A stretch of DNA of 64,000 nt from positions 248,001-312,000 of the forward strand of contig LODT01000013.1 in NCBI GenBank assembly GCA_001606155.1, written 5' to 3'. This stretch comes from Tieghemostelium lacteum (taxonomy: Eukaryota; Evosea; Eumycetozoa; Dictyosteliales; Raperosteliaceae). Positions within the stretch are counted from its first letter, which is position 1. The number at the start of each line of letters is the position of its first letter. The translations under genes and the position numbers were made by a program. Below are positions 22,520-32,457 of this stretch, one piece after another. A model generated the notes under the pieces. That model searched no databases and was not told the origin of the DNA. It saw nothing but the letters and a program-made list of their open reading frames with translations.

Positions 22520-24151
22520 TTAATAGTAATTACATTTTAACATTTGTACTAGGGAAGGAGTAAATTCAAGTACATTTAATTCATCCATTGCTCTACCATC
22601 ATAACCACCAAAAATGTATACTCTATTATTTATAACATTGGCAGTTGCCATATCACGTGGAGAAGGGAATAGAGTTTTTGAAAATGATTGTTTAATCCAT
22701 GACTCTGAAATGGTGTCAAATATATACAATTTCTTTGTTACTTTTCCACGAATGAGATGTTGACCACTGAATACAAAAATCAGAGGACCCATAACGAATA
22801 CACAACTAAATGTGCATACTTGCACCATGGAATTGGATGGAGTCTTTCTCCAAACACCTGTTTCTGTATTGAAAATGTAGATTTCATTCATTTTATTCAA
22901 CCAATTATCACCAGAACCTCCACCAAAAAGATAGAGGTTTTTACCTATACTAACTAGTCTGTGACCACATCTAGCTGATGGAATGTCACCAGTTGCTTGT
23001 ACTTCTTTCCATTCAAATGTTTGGGTATCAAGTACATAGAATTCATCTAGATCCTGTAGTTCAAATCTACCATCTCTATTTATACCTCCAAAAACATAGA
23101 GATCCTTTCCCACTACTGCAGAGGCATGATTGGTTCTCGATCGAGGTGGTGTACCACTTACAGTTGGTAATGACCATGTATATTTCTCTGTATCGAAAAT
23201 TGCCAAATCAAAATATACACCAGAACCATCAAAACCACCAAAAACAAATATACGATTGCGAATAGGCACAGCAGTGTGACGTGCAAATTTTGGTGGTTGG
23301 TTAGGACCTTGAACATCAATTTTGAAGAATTTATGTCTGTCTACATCAAATCTATAAATATCATTGAATCTCTTTATCTGTGTCTCTTGACCTCCAATAT
23401 AGAATATACTGTTACCTATAACAGTACCTGTGTGTTGATATCTAGGTGAAGGCATTGAACCTTTACAACGAAGATAAAATGAAGTAATTACATTTCTCTT
23501 ACAATATAATGTCTTTAATTGACAATAGTTCTTCCATTGGTCTGCTCTAATCTGTTGTTTCGATAGTATACTATGATGATTATTAACATCCCATCTCTCT
23601 AATACCATCTGTTTCCATATTGTAAGATCTTGCATCATTTTATAGAACTTTGAAGAACACAATGATAATCTATAAATCATTTCAATACTAAAGTAATTTG
23701 ATATTACTAACACTAGTTCTTCAGGTAAATTCTGAATTGGAAAACATAATAAATCTGAATTATCCCCAACTCCAGAAGTACCATTTGACATTGATATTGA
23801 ATAACTATCCAATACCATCTCTGAATCATTTTCATAGTCTTTATCCATTTCTCTTCTACCATCCAGACATATTTTAGAATAATGTAATTTTTGATTTACC
23901 ACAAATTCCTTTTCTGATAATACATTCGTTATACTACTAAAAGATTTTGATTTAGAATTATTATTATTTAAATTTACTATATTTTTAATATTTGATATCC
24001 ACATTTTAATTCCTCTTTCTCTATTATTATTATTACTACTATTATTATTCTTTATTGGTTTTTCATTAGAAAATAATTTATTCATAAAAATATTATTATT
24101 ATTAATATTGGATTTGATTTGAAATTGTTTGATTTTGAATAGTGGTAACAT
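22520..24151 (-). CDS. F-box/Kelch-repeat protein
   Basis: A 543-aa single-exon gene. The first 140 residues are Asn-rich and disordered. The F-box reads LPEELVLVISNYFSIEMIYR, then LCSSKFYKMMQDLTIWKQMV, the canonical L-P start and W-K end. Five to six Kelch repeats follow, each with a GG or G-D-G turn: TGTVIGNSIFYIGGQ, FVFGGFDGSG, DLYVFGGINRDG, NLYLFGGGSGDN, LIFVFSGQ, VYIFGGYDGRA. This layout is a substrate adaptor of SCF ubiquitin ligases, with Kelch blades binding the target. The target is unknown. Confidence 0.88.
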   Translation of the reverse strand: MLPLFKIKQFQIKSNINNNNIFMNKLFSNEKPIKNNNSSNNNNRERGIKMWISNIKNIVNLNNNNSKSKSFSSITNVLSEKEFVVNQKLHYSKICLDGRREMDKDYENDSEMVLDSYSISMSNGTSGVGDNSDLLCFPIQNLPEELVLVISNYFSIEMIYRLSLCSSKFYKMMQDLTIWKQMVLERWDVNNHHSILSKQQIRADQWKNYCQLKTLYCKRNVITSFYLRCKGSMPSPRYQHTGTVIGNSIFYIGGQETQIKRFNDIYRFDVDRHKFFKIDVQGPNQPPKFARHTAVPIRNRIFVFGGFDGSGVYFDLAIFDTEKYTWSLPTVSGTPPRSRTNHASAVVGKDLYVFGGINRDGRFELQDLDEFYVLDTQTFEWKEVQATGDIPSARCGHRLVSIGKNLYLFGGGSGDNWLNKMNEIYIFNTETGVWRKTPSNSMVQVCTFSCVFVMGPLIFVFSGQHLIRGKVTKKLYIFDTISESWIKQSFSKTLFPSPRDMATANVINNRVYIFGGYDGRAMDELNVLEFTPSLVQMLKCNYY

Positions 24152-25650
24152 TATTTCAAAATAAAAGATTAAAACAATTATAATAATTAATACTATAATA
24201 ATATTTTTTTTACAATAAAATTAGTTTTTTTTTTGGTTGATTGGTACTACTAAATTTGAAATGAAAATTTGATTGTGTTTTTTTTTCCGAAATTATACAA
24301 TTCTAAAAATAGGAAAACTAGTGAACAAATAGATTAATTAAAAAAAAACTAATAAATTTATAAATTCCTATTGCTGGTAGTTGTATGACAGGTCAAATTA
24401 ATGTTTACCAATTAAATTTATAAATTGGAATATATAAAATAAAAATACGAGTATTGGTAGAGTTTCTATTAGCTTGATTAAATATACAAATAGACAAAGA
24501 AAAAACTCCAATGCAATCATGTAAGTTTAAAAAAAAACAATTAAATTTTAATGTAATATTGTGAAATTGGGATTAATATCTTTAATGATATTAAAAAGTC
24601 GATTTCTGAAATGTTAAATTTTTTTGGTAATATAATTTGTGGTCTCTAATAATAACACTGCAATATATAGTTGATAATCTAATTTTTATATGTGTTGTGT
24701 GAATCGTATCTTTACAATTTTAACTATATATAAATAAAACACCATATATGTATATAAATTTGAATTATCCAACAACAACAATATTAAACTAAACACAAAA
24801 GTTGATTTTATACAAGCTTGTGTGGTTAGTGGTGTGGTTGTTTGAGATTATTATAATTTACAAATAGCATTTCTGATACTGATTATGTGAAGTGAATAAA
24901 ATGGTAAATCTTACAATTACTATGTAAAAAATTTAAAATTATTATAATCATTCTACTTGTATTATTTGTAAATTTACACTTCTTTTCTTTTTTTTTTTTT
25001 TTTTAAATTGGTTTCATTTGAAATGTGTTTTAATTTTAGAAATGAAAATTGTGGGTGTTGTGATTAAAAATAATATTACCTCTTAGCTACTGTTGTTGTT
25101 GTTGTTGTTTTTAGAAAATTAATTAACTCATTGATAGAAATAATTTAAATTAGGTTTATATAATCCATCATTTTTTAATTTGACAAATAAATTTTGACAA
25201 ACCAATAAAATTTTCACAATTTTGTCAAATTTAATATAAGGATGAGATTTCAATCACAGATTACATTAATTTTTGGTTAAATTTTAACCAAAAAAAAAAC
25301 TCAACGAGAGATCTTTTTAATAGTCACTTACAGATACTGTGTAATGTCAAATTCCTTGTTTAAACAACGATTTTTGAATGAACATCAAAATATTGTTTTT
25401 TATTAATGTTAATTTGAAACTTCAAAAAAACAGTAATGATTGAGTTATTATATAAACACATAACAATATTCTGTTTATATCTTAACATAGTTATTAGTTT
25501 CACAAAAGTAATGGCAAATATTATAAAAACTAAGTTTAAGTGTTTTGAGATTTTTTTTTTAAATTTCAAACAATCGATTTTTTTAAAAATTTTTTTTATA
25601 AAAAATAGTATTTTGGACTTCAACATCTTATAACCAATAAAAATTATAAC
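24152..25650. other. Long AT-rich intergenic region upstream of squalene synthase
   Basis: 1.5 kb without a supportable gene. It holds long T runs (14 or more near 24989), a short repeated motif (AAATTTATAAATT at about 24354 and 24415) and a GT-rich box at 24821-24840 (tgtgtggttagtggtgtggt), a candidate G-box. It is large for this gene-dense window, so an unrecognised non-coding transcript is possible. Confidence 0.45.
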
Positions 25651-27112
25651 ATGCAATACGTTACAACACTAACTAGACCAGATGAACTATTTTCATTATT
25701 AAAAATTGGTTATACAGAAAAGTTTAAACCAAATAACAAGATACTCAATAAAGAAAATCTATCAAATCACGATTGGTGTTATGAAGTTTTAAACAGAACC
25801 TCTAGAAGTTTTGCTTTCGTAATCAATGAATTAGATCCACATCTAAAAGATGCTGTAAATATAAATATATTCATTGTTTTTATTGTGGTGTGGTGATATT
25901 TTTATAATAACCACCCCACACTCAAAATTAATTAATTGATGATATTAATATAATCACCTTTTCATATAACCATAAATTTATAGATTTGTATATTCTATTT
26001 AGCACTTAGAGGATTAGATACAGTTGAAGATGATACAACAGTACCAATTGAAACTAAAGTACCAGTATTGACAACATTTTGTGAGGGATTATATCAACCA
26101 GGATTCAAAGTATTTGGATACGGTCTCAATAATGATGAAAAGACTTTAGTTCAAAATTTTGATAAAGTAGTTGACATCTTTTTGTCTTTGGGTGACAGAT
26201 TCTGTCCAATCATTCACGATATTACCAAACGTATGGGTATTGGTATGTCAGAGTTCCTCCAAAAGCCAGTAGTAACACTACAGGAATGGGATCTCTATTG
26301 CCACTATGTAGCAGGTCTAGTAGGTATCGGTCTATCAAAGATGTTTGCTTCCTCCGGTTTAGAAGGTGAATGGTTTGCCAATTGTGACACTGAATCCAAT
26401 CAAATGGGTCTCTTCCTTCAAAAGACCAACATTATTCGTGACTATTTGGAAGATATCAACGAAAATCGTATCTTTTGGCCACGTGATGTCTGGTCACGTT
26501 ACACACTACATTTGGAGAACTTTAAAGATATTAAGTACAAACTCTCAGCTCTACACTGTTTGAATGATTTGATTACCAACGCACTTCAACATGCTGTCAT
26601 TGCACTTGACTACATGTCACGTCTAAGAAATCCAAAAGTTATTGGATTCTGTGCTATTCCTCAGGTTATGGCTATTGGTACTCTATCAGCTTGTTACAAC
26701 AACTATAACGTTTTCACTGGTGTTGTAAAGATTCGTAAAGGTCAAAGAGCACTCATTGTAGACTCTATCCAAACCAGAGGTATCACAGCCACCTACGAAC
26801 TCTTTTTCAAATTTGCCAATGAAATTCTTAAAAAAGTACCACAAAACGACCCATCTGCAAAAACCACCATTAAACACATTACTGACATTCAAAATCTTTG
26901 TGTTGAGAAATTGGGTTACAGACCTGCTGGCTTTGATGATTTCATGTCATACGATTGGATGGCCGTTGCATCTCTAGCTGCTTCTTCAGCCTTCTTAATT
27001 GCCAGACATGGTCCAAACTTCTTTTCAAAAGTATGTTATTAAAATTATTATTATTTTTAAAATACACTCTTATTAACTAACTAACTATTTATCATCCCAA
27101 TTTTAGTTATAA
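25651..27112 (+). CDS. fdfT: Squalene synthase (farnesyl-diphosphate farnesyltransferase)
   Basis: Exons 25651-25854, 25984-27030 and probably 27107-27112. The first intron (129 bp) joins NELDPHLKDA to ICIFYLALRGLDTVEDD. DTVEDD is the first aspartate-rich site and RDYLEDINENRIFWP the second; YCHYVAGLVG and the RGxxx region are also present. The enzyme couples two FPP molecules to squalene with NADPH at the ER membrane, committing flux to sterols. A strong donor (GTATGT at 27031) and acceptor (TTTTAG at 27104-27106) imply a six-base last exon coding Leu-stop (418 aa, ending FFSKL); reading through would end FFSKVCY instead. Only one modestly hydrophobic segment (VASLAASSAFLIA) serves as a C-terminal anchor. 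Confidence 0.92.
25880..25925. promoter_or_regulatory. GT/CA inverted repeat inside the squalene synthase intron
   Basis: tgtggtgtggtg and, 15 bases on, accaccccacac form an imperfect inverted repeat in the first intron. Each arm is GT-rich like dictyostelid G-boxes. It may be a regulatory site or simply an RNA hairpin. Confidence 0.35.
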
Positions 27113-27443
27113 AAATACAATTTAAACTATCTACTACTATATCTATATAATATTTATCAATTTATTGTGTATTATTTATTTAAACAAAACAAAAAAAAAA
27201 CAAAATGTTTCTTGATTGTGTCTGTTTATATTATCCTATTTTCATTTCAACAATAATCATTAGAGATAGGATTACCATGACATAATTTAAATTCAAAACA
27301 AAACTACAAAAAACAAACAAATAGATAATAAATTATTATATAAATATATATATTAAAATGGTATTTTCAGATGCCATTTTTGATTTTGAATATAAGATAA
27401 TATTGATTGATATTTATTACAGATATCCAATGATAGTATTGAT

Positions 27444-28099
27444 TTAATTGGTATTTGTTGCTTGTAAATGTTTTTGAATATTATTTATATTTTGTAAAGT
27501 ATTTTCTAATTGTGCTCTATCCATTTCAAATCTAATTAACTTATTACTGTTACTGCTATTGATTGAATTTGAAAGTTTTAGTTCAACAATTGATACAGCT
27601 TCATTGATTTCCTCTATATCTTTAGTTTTTGTTTTTAAATCTATTCTCCATGACATTTTTGAAAGACTATTATTAAATCTGGTCTTTTTATAAATGATTT
27701 CGTGTATCTTTTTCTTGTTTAATTTCCAAAATTTAATTAAACATTCTTGTTGCATATCTGTAAATTCTTTATTCTACAATGTGATATATCATCATGTTTG
27801 AATGATTGATTCAAAAAGTTAGATTTAATCATCAATTCTATCACTATGTGTATCTGTATATAAATATATACCTCTTTAACTATTGATTCAAATGTCGATA
27901 GATTGTAATCTGAAGCTATAGAATTCTTTATAAAATTTAAACATTTAATGTACATGCTTTCAATGGATTCCATTGATATATCAACCTCTGAGAATATCAT
28001 CTCTTTTAGACTATCTAATGATGATAGTGATTCATCATTTTCATATTCTCTCTTTAATAAGAAACCAAGTAATGAAGAGAATAGTTTTGGTTGATCCAT
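27444..28099 (-). CDS. commd1: COMM domain-containing protein 1
   Basis: Exons 27872-28099 and 27444-27773 (intron 98 bp, GTATAT..TGTAG) give 185 aa, close to human COMMD1 (190 aa). The second exon contains ECLIKFWKLNKKKIHEII, KMSWRIDLKTKTKDIEEINE, and VSIVELKL, aligning with the human KFW..LSWRVDLKTQS..VAIIELEL block that defines COMMD1 within the family. COMMD proteins form a hetero-oligomeric ring in the Commander complex with CCDC22/CCDC93 and retriever, which recycles membrane cargo from endosomes. A second COMMD gene lies at 32.5 kb. An in-frame ATG at 28129 would add ten residues; I prefer 28099. It is divergent from the Atg29-like gene, sharing 135 bp. Confidence 0.88.
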
Positions 28100-28234
28100 C
28101 TCTCTACCTCCCCTAAATGAAATATCCAACTAAAAAAAAATTTTTCATTTTCTTTTTCTCCAACACAAACTAATTAAATTTAATTAAACAATATTCTTTA
28201 TGTGTTTTACTCTGTTGAGTATTTAACAATTTAA

Positions 28235-29164
28235 ATGAACATTATTGTGAGATTGCCTTATAAAAGACCCACAAGTGTTGAAGAAAACCCTATATGGACC
28301 AACGAAAAGGATACCATTTTGTGGAAATTTATTTCATTACATTCTCAATCAAATAATAATACTGATTGTAGGTTTTGAGATACCTATTGACGATGAAATG
28401 AAATATTAATATCTTATTATAAGGGAATACAATTTCAAATAGATTGAATATTAGTGAAAGTCAATGTAAATTAAGAGCATCACATTTATATAAACAACAG
28501 TTTTTAAAGTTACAAAATGAGGCAATGACTTCATTGTCTATAACTGATGGAGATAACAAAGTATTAACGCCACCGCAACAACAACAACAACAGCAGCAGA
28601 CAAAATTTTATCAACCTCAATCACAAACATATTCAAATCTTTTGGATAATGATTTTAAAAGAGAACAAACAAAATCCTCAACTACACCTCAAAGACCTTT
28701 TCAATTTAAAACCTATGAGGAAGGTCAAAGAGTAAATATATTAATTATTTAACCAGTGGTATATATTCATCAACTAACTATCATGTGAAAGTTTAAAGAA
28801 TGGGTTATAAAGAAAAATTTTGATTGGTTGAGTATATCTAATGAATTGGGATTAGCTGCAAGTGAATGTAGAATTTTATACCAATCTATAGAAAATCAAC
28901 AACAATTGAATAATAATTTTAATATATCAACAAACTATGTGAACAGTAATAAAGGAGGTGGGATATTGCAAAGTTTCCCTCCAAGAATTGATGAGGATTA
29001 TAAATTTAGTGGCAATGACGATGATGACGAGAGTAAGTTAATAGAGTCTAGACACACATGATTATAAGAGGACTCCTAAATACTAATTATTCTATTTAAT
29101 AGACCCAATTACACAATCAGAATTGATAGAAGCTTTAATAGAGGAAGAGGAAGAAGATCTATAG
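28235..29164 (+). CDS. Atg29-like autophagy protein (Atg29 N-terminal domain)
   Basis: Four exons (28235-28367, 28424-28731, 28792-29032, 29103-29164; introns 56, 60 and 70 bp) were assembled by eye; all phases agree and give 247 aa. The N-terminus reads MNIIVRLPYKRP, then NPIWTNEKDTILWKFIS, and across the first splice DWNTISNRLNISESQCKLRA and SHLYKQQF. This follows the fungal Atg29 pattern: V+LP start, W-x-x-x-K-D-x-x-LW, then IDW..L..., LY+ +L. A weaker repeat of the second half (FDWLSISNELGLAASECRIL) follows after a Gln-rich spacer, and the tail is acidic. In yeast Atg29 works with Atg17 and Atg31 as the scaffold of the Atg1 kinase complex. A SANT-like DNA-binding domain is the main alternative. 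Confidence 0.55.
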
Positions 29165-29344
29165 CATTGATTGTTGATTTAGGTTATGTGTGAATCATAG
29201 ATACTTGTAAATTTGAAAATCATTTATTGTGATCATTCTATTGTGATCAATTATCAAACTTTTTAAACTGTAATATATAATAAATTAATTACTGCTGTTG
29301 GTGCTATTTTCACTGATGGACTGAATCTCTATAAATAAGTAGTT

Positions 29345-29509
29345 CTAATAGAATTTAAGTAATTTTCTTTTTTGGAAAGCTTGATAAAATACAAATGATG
29401 CAAAAGAAACACATAAAAACCAAACGATATTAGTTTTGGCTTTGGATTTCTTTTCTACTTCTTCTTTTTCAGTTGAAAATCTTTTGAATATTGATCTAAA
29501 GATTGCCAT
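29345..29509 (-). CDS. Small single-pass membrane protein, 54 aa
   Basis: A short intronless frame with ATG at 29509-29507 and TAG at 29345-29347. It encodes a basic N-terminus (MAIFRSIFKRFSTEKEEVEK), one hydrophobic helix at about residues 27-44 (TNIVWFLCVSFASFVFY) and a basic tail (QKRKLLKFY). Flanking DNA is much more AT-rich and shows no similar frame. Small proteins of this shape are common in mitochondrial inner-membrane complexes and in the ER, but I do not recognise the family. The helix-plus-positive-flank pattern and clean start make it a likely gene. Confidence 0.55.
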   Translation of the reverse strand: MAIFRSIFKRFSTEKEEVEKKSKAKTNIVWFLCVSFASFVFYQAFQKRKLLKFY

Positions 29510-29898
29510 TTTTCCACTTTTCTCTAAAGTTTAAATATACAATGGTGAGTTTATCTGTATACAGAACAAATCTAGATTCAGAACGTCTCGTGCTTCTGTG
29601 TAAAAATGCTGAAAAATAATGATTGAAACTGCAGAAAACTTAAAAAATAATATTATAAAAAGAAATTTGTTTAATGATATCTTGTTTGGTACAACAACTT
29701 GTGAGATTATAAAAGGTTAAAGACAGACCTCTCGTTCTTGTCTGTTTTAAAAATACGGTAATTTTTGAAAATTGATTAAATTGCTGATGAAGAGGTCTCA
29801 CTTGGTATCAGATATTTGTTATTTTTTATATAATAACTAAATGATTGTAGGATGTTAAATTATGGGATTATTTTAAAAAAAGAGATATAGAATTTACT
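29510..29898. other. Intergenic with short inverted repeat
   Basis: No gene is supported. A short imperfect hairpin (aagacaga ... tctgtttt, about 29720-29751) lies in the middle. I looked for snoRNA C and D boxes around tgctgatga (29792) but found no convincing D box. Confidence 0.4.
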
Positions 29899-30330
29899 TT
29901 ATTTCCTATTGATGTTATTATTATTTCTAAAAGATTCAATTTGATCTCTTAGATTATCAATTTCTTTGTCTTTTCTTTGAATCTCCAATTGTGCAGTTTT
30001 AAATAGACAAGAGATATTTTTCATTAAAATTTCATTAATCTTTTGTAACTGTTCTTTCTGAGTTTAATCATAAACATTAATTCAATAGATTCTAAATAAA
30101 AGAGAGGATGGCTGTGGAGTTTCTTTAAAAAAACCTACATCTTTTTTCAAGGCTAAGTTATTTTCATTGGAAACCTTTAATTCCAATTCATTCTTGTTAA
30201 TTCTATCTGTTAATTGTTGAATTTCCAATTGTAAATCTTTAAATTTTTCTTTATAACCTTCATCATCACTAGATTCTATTGTTTGTTTAATATCTCCATA
30301 AAGATCATCATCGTCAATCTCATTTGACAT
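29899..30330 (-). CDS. FLASH/CASP8AP2 N-terminus-like coiled-coil protein, 116 aa
   Basis: Exons 30139-30330 and 29899-30057 (intron 81 bp, GTAGGT..CTCAG) give 116 aa. It starts MSNEIDDDDLYGDIKQTIES and is otherwise a continuous coiled coil. The segment LKKD..KEQLQKINEILMKN, ISCLFKTAQLEIQRKDKEID and NLRDQIESF closely tracks the human FLASH N-terminal coiled coil ([23 protein letters not shown]). In animals this part of FLASH dimerises and binds Lsm11 of U7 snRNP for histone pre-mRNA 3' processing. The huge remainder of FLASH is absent. A chance coiled-coil match is possible, but the ISxLxKTAxxEIxRKDxEI pattern is specific. Confidence 0.5.
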
Positions 30331-30397
30331 TGAATATGAAAATGAAAAAAAAAATATTACTGAAATTTTGAAAGTTAAAGTAATTATTTGAATTTGT

Positions 30398-32365
30398 TTA
30401 TTGGTTATCATTAAAGACTGGTTTAGATTGATCGTACCAATAGATTTTAACGCTACTATCTTGAGAACAACTTGCAAGGATGGATTGCTCTTGAGACCAA
30501 ACTGCAGAATATACCATGGATTGAGAGTTGGTTGGTGAACCTAATTTCTGAAGGATATTTGCAGTTTCAATATCCCAAATATAAACATAACCATCTTCTG
30601 AACCTGAAATTACTAGAGTTTCATTAGGACCAAATGAGGAACGAATAAAGTTTTTTGAGGTATTTTGGTGACCTTTAAATCTCTTTATAGGACGTGCATT
30701 TCTAATATCCCACAATCTATTAGAATTGTCTTTGGAGGCTGATAATAGATAGCTACCAGAGGTATTAGTAGCAATGGATGTTACCTCACCTAAATGACTA
30801 CTAAGTGTCTTTATACAGACACCACTAACAATATCCCAAAACTTTATAGTACTGTCTTTGGAACCTGATATAATCAAATTACCATGTGGATTAAATATAA
30901 CTTTACTAATGGAACCAGTGTGACCAGAGAATGATTTAACCAACTGACCTGTTCTGGCATCAAATAAATGAATGGCTTTATCATAGCCACCACTAGCCAA
31001 ATGGTTCTGTCCAGGATGGAATTGGACGGTATAGGCATCACCTTCATGTGCCTTAATAGTCAATGGACAAAGTGGTTTAGAAGGTGTATGTATATCCCAA
31101 AGTTTAACAACACCATCACCAGCGGCACTTGCTAGAAACCCGCCATTAGGTGACGATGACAGATCCCATATACGTGAATTGTTTCCTGTGAGAGTGGAGA
31201 TTGCTGACCCATTTTCAGTATTCCACAAACGAATGGTATTATCAGAGGAACCTGATGCCAGAATAGACCCATTTCCAATGAATTCAACAGATTTTACATT
31301 TTTTCTGTGTCCCAAACACTGGTATTTCATGGAATTGGGTAAAACAAAGCAACTGTAGTCTTCGAGTAATGTTTTGATTTTTGGGACGACTTTGGGGTGA
31401 TATCTACCAAACTCAATTTGATAGGTAACAGCTTGTTTAAGAAGACTGATTAGACGATGTGGTGGAACTCTAAAGAGTGCACCTGTGGATTTAGTGTTCT
31501 CTAACTCTAACATGGACTGGAACTGTTCCACTAGTTTCTCTCTAGATGTACCTTTGGAGCCGTCCCAAGCTTTAAATGAAGGTACTTCCTGAACTGATTT
31601 ACAAGTGAGTAGATAACATAGATCCTTAAATTCATCGGCATTGTTTTGTCGACCTTCGAGAGGTTTCAGTCTCTTGGTGAGATAAGTGAATGCCTTTTGA
31701 TACTCTTGTTTCTCTAGAAGTTCCAAATAGGCTTGCTTATAGACTGCATAGAGAAAGGATTGATGGTTTTTAAAAGTGTTTTTTGTACAGAGTTTTTCAA
31801 CTTCATTCCAGTCACCCTCCAAAATGACCTTTTTCATTTTTTTCATTTGAGAGATTTTATATACATGTTCAGAGAATTTCACATTAGCCTCATCTTGAAT
31901 GGTTAATAGTGAGGCTGTGTAACCTTCGTCTTGTAGATACTGAATAATCATTCTAATTATATCTTCTTTAATCTGTGGTTCCTCGCTGTCGAATATCTTA
32001 TGTTCATCTGATCCCAAATAAATTGTCTTTTTTGAAGCACCTGTATATTCTGCTGATGAAACTAAATTCTTAATTTCATATTCTCTATCTGTTAACAATC
32101 TGCTATCATCCAATGCCACTGAGGATGATCTAAGTGATTCATCATTTGATAATCCATTAATCTTATTATTACCACCAATTGAACCATCAACTGTTGGTGA
32201 TGATGGTTTTGATGGTATTGAACTAACTGAATTATTTAATGAATTGGATATAGTTACATTATTATTATTGCTATTATTAGTTGTCGATGATGTATTTGTT
32301 GTAGTTGTTGTTGAATTTGATGTTGTATTATTATTTATCTCATTGTTATTATTTTGGTTTTGCAT
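30398..32365 (-). CDS. LisH-CTLH-WD40 repeat protein
   Basis: A single-exon gene of 655 aa. The first 130 residues are Asn/Thr/Ser-rich. A LisH motif (IIRMIIQYLQDEGYTASLLT) leads into a CTLH region (ILEGDWNEVEKLCTK, YKQAYLELLEKQEYQKAFTY, FKDLCYLLTCKSVQEV). Seven WD40 repeats then form a propeller (GHRKNVKSVEFIGNGSILAS, LASGGYDKAIHLFDARTGQL, SGSKDSTIKFWDIVSGV and others). LisH-CTLH-propeller proteins serve as scaffold or substrate-binding subunits, for example in GID/CTLH ubiquitin ligases, TOPLESS co-repressors and WDR47. I cannot assign it to one of these. The gene stops 67 bp upstream of the FLASH-like gene on the same strand. Confidence 0.85.
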   Translation of the reverse strand: MQNQNNNNEINNNTTSNSTTTTTNTSSTTNNSNNNNVTISNSLNNSVSSIPSKPSSPTVDGSIGGNNKINGLSNDESLRSSSVALDDSRLLTDREYEIKNLVSSAEYTGASKKTIYLGSDEHKIFDSEEPQIKEDIIRMIIQYLQDEGYTASLLTIQDEANVKFSEHVYKISQMKKMKKVILEGDWNEVEKLCTKNTFKNHQSFLYAVYKQAYLELLEKQEYQKAFTYLTKRLKPLEGRQNNADEFKDLCYLLTCKSVQEVPSFKAWDGSKGTSREKLVEQFQSMLELENTKSTGALFRVPPHRLISLLKQAVTYQIEFGRYHPKVVPKIKTLLEDYSCFVLPNSMKYQCLGHRKNVKSVEFIGNGSILASGSSDNTIRLWNTENGSAISTLTGNNSRIWDLSSSPNGGFLASAAGDGVVKLWDIHTPSKPLCPLTIKAHEGDAYTVQFHPGQNHLASGGYDKAIHLFDARTGQLVKSFSGHTGSISKVIFNPHGNLIISGSKDSTIKFWDIVSGVCIKTLSSHLGEVTSIATNTSGSYLLSASKDNSNRLWDIRNARPIKRFKGHQNTSKNFIRSSFGPNETLVISGSEDGYVYIWDIETANILQKLGSPTNSQSMVYSAVWSQEQSILASCSQDSSVKIYWYDQSKPVFNDNQ

Positions 32366-32457
32366 TTATTGGTATCGAAAGCAACATCAATTAGGAAGAA
32401 GAGTAAGAAAAATAAAAAAAATTTGTTCATTTTGTGTAAAAAAATCAATTTTTAAAA

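Noticed and set aside
25360-25656. Frames of about 65-98 aa on both strands upstream of squalene synthase.
   Set aside because: Lys/Ile/Phe-rich translations typical of AT-rich non-coding DNA; no splice or family support.
29785-29815. Possible C/D-box snoRNA (tgctgatga resembling a C box).
   Set aside because: No D box (CTGA) with terminal stem at a suitable distance.
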